Source: DATCVR01 sp036566745 (lineage in GTDB: Bacteria > Actinomycetota > Actinomycetes > Jiangellales > Jiangellaceae). From it: DNA of 9,786 nt. The DNA is taken from NCBI GenBank assembly GCA_036566745.1, contig DATCVR010000354.1, positions 1 to 9,786 on the forward strand, read 5' to 3'. Numbering within the stretch: the first letter of the stretch is position 1; every line of letters starts with the position of its first letter. Made by a program: the position numbers and the translations under genes. Of this stretch, positions 5,555-9,786 are shown piece by piece. The notes under the pieces are model-generated. The model saw nothing but the letters and a program-made list of their open reading frames with translations, did no database searches and was not told the origin of the DNA.

Positions 5555-6883
5555 ATGACCACGCTGACCGCCCGCCCGCGGGCCTGGTTCGACCTCGGCC
5601 GCCACGACGTGCGGTCGCACGTGCCCGCGCCGATCATGGCGATGCTGCAGAACGGCCTGCTCGACCGGGTGTTCCGCGAGGCGCTCATCCCCGAGTTCCT
5701 CTTCCCGATGATCGCGGACGTCGAGCCTTGGATGGCCAACGTCGGCGACACCAAGACCTTCACCCGCAAGGGTCTGCTCGCTCCGGCCACCACCGCGATC
5801 ACCGGTTCGGACGTGTCAGCGGCCACGTACGGCATCGAGCAGTGGTCCGTCACCATGGACCAGTACGGCAACTCCGTCGACACCAACATGCTGTACAGCG
5901 CGATGGCGCTGGCCAGCAAGTACGTGGCGGACGTGCAGACGCTCGGCATCAACGCCGGGCAGTCGATCAACCAGGTCTCCCGCAACAAGCTGTACAAGGC
6001 TTACGCGGGTGGCCGGACCTGGGCGACTGCGGCTGCCTCCTCGGATACGAGCATCGTCGTGCAGTCCACGGACGGTTTCGAGACCGTCCTGGTCAACGGC
6101 GTCCCCACCCCGGTCTCTGGCGCTAACCCGCTGACGGTGACCATCGGCGCGGCGGGCTCCGGCACGGGCACCACCAACACGGTGACTGGCGTCAACACCT
6201 CCACCAAGACGCTGACGCTCGGCACCGCCCGCGTCGACGTGCTGGGCGACTGGGTGGTTGCCGCCAACGCGCCGTTCAGCGTCCGGCCCGGCACCAACAA
6301 GAACAGCGCCTTCGACCTGGCCGTCTCCGACGTGGTCACGTTCAAGCTGTTCCGCGCCGCAGTGGCCCGTCTGCGCAAGATGAACGTGCCGACCCTCGGC
6401 GGCTACTACGTCGCCCACATCGACCCGGACACCGAAGCGCAGCTGTTCGACGACTCCGACTTCAAGCAGGCGCTGCAGGGCCGTGTCGACTCGCCGATCT
6501 TCCGCGACCTGTCCATCGGCCGGTTCGGCGGTATCGACTGGGTGCGCAACAACGAGGTGCCGACTCTGCTCGGCGGTTCGGGCGGCGCGGTGAACGTCCA
6601 CCGGCCGATCGTCATCGGTGGCAACGCTCTCGTGGCGGCGCCGTTCGAGAACATGGGGTCGCTCATCGCCGGGACCGGCGTCGAGGATGTCCCCGAAATC
6701 TCCATGATCAACGCTGCTGCCGGCGTGGATGTCGCGCTGATCGTCCGTCCGCCGCAGGACCGTCTCCAGCAGGTCCTGGCCACCTCGTGGAGCTGGGTTG
6801 GCGACTACGGCGTCCCCTCCGACTCGCTGACCGGTGACCCTGCGCTGTTCAAGCGCGGCGTCATCGTCGAGCACGGAGCCTGA
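5555..6883 (+). CDS. Major capsid protein (HK97-fold type)
   Basis: A 442-aa protein, the expected icosahedral shell subunit given its size, its position after scaffold and protease, and actinophage-like sequence. The N-terminus (1-30) contains AWFDLGRHDV (10-19), shared with the scaffold. Residues about 40-160 (IPEFLFPMIADVEPWMANVGDTKTFTRKGL and on) fit the N-arm/E-loop region. A Gly/Thr/Val-rich stretch at about 162-245 looks like a beta-rich inserted (I-domain-like) domain. The C-terminal core includes VARLRKMNVPTLGGYYVAHIDPDTEAQL (270-297), RFGGIDWVRNNE (323-334) and RPPQDRLQQVLATSWSWVGDYGVP (398-421). The start is ATG 5555, with AGGAG at 5543-5547 and a 7-nt spacer, a strong site fitting high expression. 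The reading frame continues upstream but overlaps the protease gene. HK97-fold assignment is inferred without structural comparison. Confidence 0.88.
   Translation: MTTLTARPRAWFDLGRHDVRSHVPAPIMAMLQNGLLDRVFREALIPEFLFPMIADVEPWMANVGDTKTFTRKGLLAPATTAITGSDVSAATYGIEQWSVTMDQYGNSVDTNMLYSAMALASKYVADVQTLGINAGQSINQVSRNKLYKAYAGGRTWATAAASSDTSIVVQSTDGFETVLVNGVPTPVSGANPLTVTIGAAGSGTGTTNTVTGVNTSTKTLTLGTARVDVLGDWVVAANAPFSVRPGTNKNSAFDLAVSDVVTFKLFRAAVARLRKMNVPTLGGYYVAHIDPDTEAQLFDDSDFKQALQGRVDSPIFRDLSIGRFGGIDWVRNNEVPTLLGGSGGAVNVHRPIVIGGNALVAAPFENMGSLIAGTGVEDVPEISMINAAAGVDVALIVRPPQDRLQQVLATSWSWVGDYGVPSDSLTGDPALFKRGVIVEHGA
5582..5611 (+). other. WFDLxRHD motif in the major capsid N-terminus (residues 10-19)
   Basis: The capsid protein reads AWFDLGRHDV here, the counterpart of scaffold residues 15-24. 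Both copies lie within the first 25 residues of their proteins and flank the Prp-like protease gene. This is consistent with a cleavage site or a shared assembly determinant. Confidence 0.55.
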
Positions 6884-6893
6884 CGACACCCGA

Positions 6894-6925
6894 GCGGGCA
6901 GGCCTGCCGCGCAGGTCTGCCCCGC
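6894..6925 (+). terminator. Strong hairpin after the major capsid gene
   Basis: GGGCAGGCCTGC (6896-6907), loop CGC and GCAGGTCTGCCC (6911-6922) form a 12-bp stem with eleven Watson-Crick pairs and one G-U pair. It is extendable by two more pairs (6894-6895 with 6924-6925) past a bulged C. There is no U tract, as in many actinobacterial terminator-like hairpins. The left arm contains the palindrome GCAGGCCTGC. It may end or slow transcripts after the capsid gene or protect capsid mRNA from 3' exonucleases. Confidence 0.65.
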
Positions 6926-6947
6926 GCTGGACTCGAAGGAGTACACG

Positions 6948-7274
6948 ATGCGTGTCGTCGCAACCGAACCATTCAAGACCTACTACGGCATGGTCTGCAT
7001 CGACGTCGCCGAAGGCCAGGAGCACGACGGCGAGTTCGCCGCGTTCCTACTCGCTGGCGGCGCACCCGTCCGCGTCGTGGACAGCGACGAAGCAGACCAG
7101 CCTCCAGCGCCCAGCCAGAGCGCCGGCCTGGACGTCGAGAGCACAGCCAAACAGGTCCTCGCCTGGGTAGGCGACAACCCGGAGCGGGCAGCACAGGCGC
7201 GCGACGCCGAAACCGCCCGCGACAAGCCCAGGTCGACTCTGCTGGCCAAGCTCGACGAGATCACCAACGCCTGA
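6948..7274 (+). CDS. Small phage protein of unknown function
   Basis: A 108-aa protein between the major capsid and head-tail adaptor genes, not assigned to a family. The N-terminal part (1-46) looks beta-rich: RVVATEPFKTYYGMVCIDVAEGQEHDGEFAAFLLAGGAPVRVV. An acidic/Pro linker follows (47-62), then a helical C-terminus ESTAKQVLAWVGDNPERAAQARDAETARDKPRSTLLAKLDEI (64-105). That helical pattern (VLAWVGD.PERA...KPR.TLL.KL) recurs in small head-region proteins of actinophages as I recall them. A structural or connector role is plausible but unproven. ATG 6948 has AAGGAG at 6936-6941 with a 6-nt spacer; the frame extends upstream but overlaps the capsid gene end and the hairpin. The strong site suggests expression independent of the upstream gene. 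Confidence 0.7.
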   Translation: MRVVATEPFKTYYGMVCIDVAEGQEHDGEFAAFLLAGGAPVRVVDSDEADQPPAPSQSAGLDVESTAKQVLAWVGDNPERAAQARDAETARDKPRSTLLAKLDEITNA

Positions 7275-7286
7275 GCGGAGGCTGCC

Positions 7287-7913
7287 GTGTCCCTGCCTCC
7301 GCTCGCGACAGCGGCTGACCTTGAAGCGCACCTCGGCCGGTCGCTTACTCCCGCCGCGGCGGAACTTGCGATCAGGCGTGCGTCCGCGCGGGTGCGCGCC
7401 TACACGCGGCAGAGGATCAGCTTCCAGGCCGACGACACCATCGAAGTGCCGGGAGGCGATCGGGTCCTGCGGGTCCCGCAACGCCCACTGGTAGTCGATG
7501 CGGCGCACACGCTCACCGTGGTCGAGGTGGGCGAGTTCGGCGCCCCGGACCTGCCAGCGGTGGAGGGTACGGACTTCGTCCGGATCGGCAACGAACTCAC
7601 CCGCGGCCATCCCTACTACCTGCGGACACGAACCCTTGGCTGGCCTTGGGCGCGCGTCCTCGGGGTGTGGGCGCCGATCGTCCGTCTCACCTACAGCCAC
7701 GGCTACATCAGCATCCCCGACGACATCGTTGACGTCGTGCTGGAACTGGCCAGCGTCAACGTCACCAACGTCGATGGGCTCCGTAGCGAGTCGATCGACG
7801 ACTACTCCAGGACGTTCGCCACCGAGACGGTCGGCGGCGCGTCGATGACCAAGGACCACAAGGACACCCTGCGCACCTACCGGACCGGGGCGTTCTCCGT
7901 GATGCAGGCGTGA
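7287..7913 (+). CDS. Head-tail connector / adaptor protein (HK97 gp6 / SPP1 gp15-like)
   Basis: A 208-aa protein in the first head-completion slot after the capsid gene. Adaptors of this class form a ring on the portal and extend the DNA channel. Visible: an N-terminal helical block LATAADLEAHLGRSLTPAAAELAIRRASARVRAYTRQRI (6-44), a beta-rich middle with VPQRPLVVD (63-71), VRLTYSHGYISIPDDIVDVVLELA (132-155), and a C-terminal GLRSESIDDYSRTFA segment (164-178) followed by helical LRTYR. The start is GTG 7287, with GGAGG at 7277-7281 and a 5-nt spacer, 12 nt after the preceding stop. Its TGA overlaps the next gene by 4 nt. The family is judged from pattern and position, so the exact subtype is uncertain. 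Confidence 0.8.
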   Translation: MSLPPLATAADLEAHLGRSLTPAAAELAIRRASARVRAYTRQRISFQADDTIEVPGGDRVLRVPQRPLVVDAAHTLTVVEVGEFGAPDLPAVEGTDFVRIGNELTRGHPYYLRTRTLGWPWARVLGVWAPIVRLTYSHGYISIPDDIVDVVLELASVNVTNVDGLRSESIDDYSRTFATETVGGASMTKDHKDTLRTYRTGAFSVMQA

Positions 7914-8302
7914 GCGTCGAAAGCGCTCTCACCGCCGGCCGGACTGCGGCACTCCAGCTCATGCGCGACACCTGCACGGTGGAGCGCAAGTCCGGCGAAC
8001 CGGTCCTCAACGAAACCACCGGCCTGCTCGAACAGGCTTACGTCACCGTCTACACCGGCGTGTGCAGGGTCAAGCCCCGCTCCGCCAGTGAGACAGAGTG
8101 GGGTGAGCGGGAAGTCACGCTCCACTCGTACGTCGGCGTACTGCCTTGGAACGCGACACCCGAGATCCAGCGTGAGGACCGGCTGACGGTCACCGCCTCC
8201 GACGACGCGTGGCTGATCGGCCGCCATCTCGAAGTGATCGCCATCTCCCTTGCTGGGACCGCAACGGCCCGGCGGCTCCTCGTCGAAGACAAGGAGGGCT
8301 GA
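7910..8302 (+). CDS. DUF6093-type head-tail stopper protein
   Basis: A 130-aa protein resembling the actinophage DUF6093 family, which occupies the head-closure (stopper) position and plugs the channel after packaging. Characteristic segments are LMRDTCTVERKSGEPVLNETTGLL (17-40), VYTGVCRVKPRSASETEWGEREVTLHSYVGVLPW (47-80), and the beta-barrel end REDRLTVTASDDAWLIGRHLEVIAISLAGTATARRLLVED (88-127). The start GTG at 7910 lies in a GTGA overlap with the adaptor stop, so translation is likely coupled; no strong Shine-Dalgarno is needed. It ends with an AAGGAGGG that serves the next gene. Confidence 0.78.
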   Translation: MSVESALTAGRTAALQLMRDTCTVERKSGEPVLNETTGLLEQAYVTVYTGVCRVKPRSASETEWGEREVTLHSYVGVLPWNATPEIQREDRLTVTASDDAWLIGRHLEVIAISLAGTATARRLLVEDKEG

Positions 8303-8682
8303 TGTCGGTCGAGTGGGACACCTCCGAGTTGGAGCACCTTGAGAACGAGGTCCTGTTGAAGGCCGCGGTCCAAGCCCACCTGGAAGCGCCCGGCGTGGTT
8401 AAAGACGAGGCCGTCAAGTTCCGCAACGACTGGCGGGACAACGCCCGGAAATCCGCACGTCAGCACGGCAAGCACTACCCGGCGTCGATCACAGCGGAGA
8501 ACGTCGGTGACGCCGAGTGGGAGGTCGGCCCGGATTCCGCCCTGCCGCAGGGCGGGATGGGCCGCGGCTTCGAGTGGGGTTCGGTTCATCAGCCGCCCCA
8601 CAACGACATGGGGCAGGCCATTGTCCAGGTGCCGGACCGGCTTGAGTCGGCGGTCAAGAAGTGGTCGGAGAACCTTCTGTGA
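8302..8682 (+). CDS. HK97 gp10-like neck / head-closure protein
   Basis: A 126-aa protein with the typical HK97-gp10-like pattern: a helical N-terminus (8-50), then GKHYPASITAEN (56-67), EVGPDSALPQGGMGRGFEWGSVHQPPHNDM (74-103), ending in a helix LESAVKKWSENLL (114-126). It fits the head-tail joining or tail-completion position. ATG 8302 shares its A with the upstream stop (TGATG), and GGAGG at 8293-8297 is a strong site. A longer frame from 8209 would overlap the stopper gene by about 90 nt and is rejected. The protein is full length with no disruption. Confidence 0.8.
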   Translation: MSVEWDTSELEHLENEVLLKAAVQAHLEAPGVVKDEAVKFRNDWRDNARKSARQHGKHYPASITAENVGDAEWEVGPDSALPQGGMGRGFEWGSVHQPPHNDMGQAIVQVPDRLESAVKKWSENLL

Positions 8683-9095
8683 CCACGACCCCGCTGGAGG
8701 CCAGGCCGCTCGTCCTCGCTCTCGTCGCCATGCTCGACGCGGTGTTGCCGAGTGACGTGGGCATCTACTGGGCGGGCGCACCTGCGAACGCGGCGGCGCC
8801 GTACGCGGTGCTGTACCCGGACGTCGGCATGGAATCGGTCGCCGATCGCGCGCTCAGCGATGACGTGCCGAACGACCTGCGGTTCCAGATCACCTCTGTA
8901 GGCGCAAGTGCCGAACAGGCGGTGCTGGTAGCCGACAAGGCGAACACGGCTCTGCTCACTGCCGTGCCGACCGTGGCCGGGCGTCGTGTCCGGCCGATCC
9001 GCCAGGAAGCCGCCCAGCCGGTCCGTCGCGACGACGAGTCCACCACTCTCTGGCTGGCCACCGCCCAGTACCTGGTGCGGTCCGACCCTACCTAA
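8679..9095 (+). CDS. Tail terminator / tail-completion protein
   Basis: A 138-aa protein in the tail-terminator slot (lambda gpU / HK97 gp10-neighbour class), which caps the tail tube and joins it to the head. The N-terminal helix (EARPLVLALVAMLDAVLP, 7-24) is followed by IYWAGAPANAAAPYAVLYPD (29-48), DLRFQITSVGASAEQAVLVADKANTAL (66-92), and a C-terminal strand pair TTLWLATAQYLVRSDP (122-137), matching the alpha/beta layout of this family. The start GTG 8679 overlaps the preceding stop by 4 nt, with GGAG at 8667-8670. GTG 8661 in frame would add six residues and is less likely. A tail-tube gene would normally follow but does not. Confidence 0.72.
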   Translation: MTTTPLEARPLVLALVAMLDAVLPSDVGIYWAGAPANAAAPYAVLYPDVGMESVADRALSDDVPNDLRFQITSVGASAEQAVLVADKANTALLTAVPTVAGRRVRPIRQEAAQPVRRDDESTTLWLATAQYLVRSDPT

Positions 9096-9113
9096 CCCCG
9101 AACCACTTCCCCT

Positions 9114-9143
9114 AGCCCGCCACCTCAGGTGACCGGGCTCTTT
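9114..9143 (+). terminator. Terminator-like hairpin after the tail terminator gene
   Basis: AGCCCG (9114-9119) pairs with CGGGCT (9134-9139). Inside it CACC (9121-9124) pairs with GGTG (9128-9131) around loop TCA, leaving a 1x2 internal loop. CTTT follows. It lies 18 nt after the stop and could end the head-completion transcript. Confidence 0.6.
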
Positions 9144-9166
9144 CGCATGCCTGAAGGAGAGCCCGC

Positions 9167-9499
9167 ATGGCTACCCGTACAGCTCAGGCGGTCACGGTGG
9201 CCGGCGTAACGCCGACCTACTACGCCGCGACCGCGACCACCGGAGACAAGGTCCTCGCCAACTCCCGGACGTTCATCCACGTCAAGAACGGCTCTGGCGG
9301 CTCGATCACCTGCACCGTGTCCGGCGCAGGCCAGACCGCCTACTTGGTGGACAACCCGGACAAGGCGTACACGATCGGCACCGGCGCCGAGATGTGGATC
9401 CCGATGCTGCCCGAGTACGGCGACCCCGCAGATGGGCGGCTGGTCACGTTCATCTGCTCGTCGGTCACGTCCGTGACGTTCGCGGCGGTGCGCATCTGA
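9167..9499 (+). CDS. Small beta-rich phage structural protein, function unassigned
   Basis: A 110-aa, Thr/Val/Gly-rich protein predicted to be almost all beta strands: TAQAVTVAGVTPTYYAATATTGDKVLANSRTFIHVKNGSGGSITCTVSGAGQ, then a bend with PDKAYTIGTGAEMWIPMLPEYGDPADGRLVTFICSS (65-99). It resembles the small beta-sandwich virion proteins of actinophages (decoration or tail-associated), but I cannot assign a specific function. ATG 9167 has AAGGAG at 9154-9159 with a 7-nt spacer, strong enough for separate translation after the hairpin. Its stop shares an A with the next start codon (TGATG). It appears to be the last phage gene in the window. Confidence 0.72.
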   Translation: MATRTAQAVTVAGVTPTYYAATATTGDKVLANSRTFIHVKNGSGGSITCTVSGAGQTAYLVDNPDKAYTIGTGAEMWIPMLPEYGDPADGRLVTFICSSVTSVTFAAVRI

Positions 9500-9786
9500 T
9501 GGCCGCCCCGAAGATCCGCGCGCACGGCGTCCCGCTCGATGATCTCGTCGCGGCGCCGCCCACCGGCGACCCGCGTATCCATCTGCGACCAGTGCGGCGA
9601 TCCGGGCTGGTGATGGTGCCACTGACCAGGCGGGCCGGTGGCATACAGGCGTACAAGGTGATCTATCCACCCGCCGACCGAGCGCCCACGATGAACCTGC
9701 GGACCCACGAGGGATACGAGTGGTTCTACGTCCTCAATGGTCACGTCAGGTTCGTGCTCGGCGAGCGGGAGTTCCGGCTCGGCGTC
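9499..9786 (+). CDS. Partial XRE-type regulator sensor domain (cupin), lacking the HTH; cut by window edge
   Basis: The frame is open for 96 codons to the window end. After MAAPKI, residues 7-35 (RAHGVPLDDLVAAPPTGDPRIHLRPVRRS) resemble the HTH-to-cupin hinge of actinomycete XRE-cupin transcriptional regulators. Residues 40-96 (VPLTRRAGGIQAYKV..., then THEGYEWFYVLNGHVRFVLGEREFRLGV) form the first cupin motif, with H70, E74 and G81 of the H-x-G-x-E-x6-G pattern. The usual N-terminal DNA-binding HTH (about 65 residues) is absent. ATG 9499 overlaps the phage gene's stop by one base. The best reading is a host regulator truncated at its 5' end and fused behind a phage start codon. It may be a pseudogene fragment, or a translated DNA-binding-less sensor. 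Upstream there is only a weak GGCGGTG, so expression is uncertain. Confidence 0.7.
   Translation, partial: MAAPKIRAHGVPLDDLVAAPPTGDPRIHLRPVRRSGLVMVPLTRRAGGIQAYKVIYPPADRAPTMNLRTHEGYEWFYVLNGHVRFVLGEREFRLGV

Noticed and set aside
5816..6976. Long reverse-strand open frame (386 aa) opposite the capsid gene
   Set aside because: Same GC-frame artefact. The composition is Arg/Gly/Val/Asp-rich, it has no motif, and it runs through the post-capsid hairpin.
9464..9477. Short inverted repeat GTCACG-TC-CGTGAC near the phage/cupin junction as an attachment-site core
   Set aside because: It is only 6 bp per arm, lies within the coding sequence of the 110-aa gene, and no second copy at another prophage end is visible in the window.
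1..9786. CRISPR arrays, tRNA genes, insertion sequences or a defence island
   Set aside because: No regularly spaced repeats, no cloverleaf-like sequence noticed by eye, no transposase motif, and the genes form a continuous head-assembly module. Nothing here supports these features.

Overview
The window is a high-GC, single-strand block of tailed-phage (Caudoviricetes) head genes. All credible genes read left to right, with overlaps of 1-17 nt or short gaps. Protein families (TerS of the 'GGAR..SGP.PDPNALRRDR' type, a DUF6093-type stopper, an actinophage-type portal and MuF-like protein), GC-rich codon use and the host-like sequence at the right edge point to a prophage or prophage remnant in an actinomycete such as Streptomyces or a relative. 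No integrase, lysis, replication or tRNA gene is visible.

Layout: terminase small subunit (6-479) and large subunit (463-2103) form the packaging motor. Next come the portal (2111-3547) and a MuF-like minor capsid protein with a Cys/His cluster (3551-4525). An 84-nt gap with two tandem hairpins precedes the scaffold (4610-5365). A 62-aa Prp-like cysteine protease (5362-5550) sits between the scaffold and the HK97-fold-type major capsid protein (5555-6883). A strong 12-bp hairpin follows the capsid gene. Then come a 108-aa small protein (6948-7274), a head-tail adaptor (7287-7913), a DUF6093-type stopper (7910-8302), an HK97-gp10-like neck protein (8302-8682) and a tail terminator (8679-9095). 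A terminator-like hairpin separates these from a 110-aa beta-rich protein (9167-9499). The window ends in an incomplete gene (9499 onward) encoding a cupin sensor domain.

Two observations stand out. First, the scaffold and the major capsid protein share an N-terminal motif, WFDLxRHD (residues 16-23 and 11-18), and the gene between them encodes a miniature homologue of Prp. In staphylococci, Prp is the host protease that trims ribosomal protein L27 and the N-termini of the phage 80alpha scaffold and capsid proteins. This window may therefore hold a self-contained, phage-encoded version of that head-maturation system. Second, where tail-tube and tape-measure genes would be expected, the sequence passes directly into what looks like the C-terminal sensor half of a chromosomal XRE-cupin regulator lacking its HTH. 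This suggests a deletion or recombination junction close to 9499-9525, and hence a prophage with no tail genes at this position.

No intergenic stretch exceeds 300 nt. No convincing sigma-type promoter was identified by eye.
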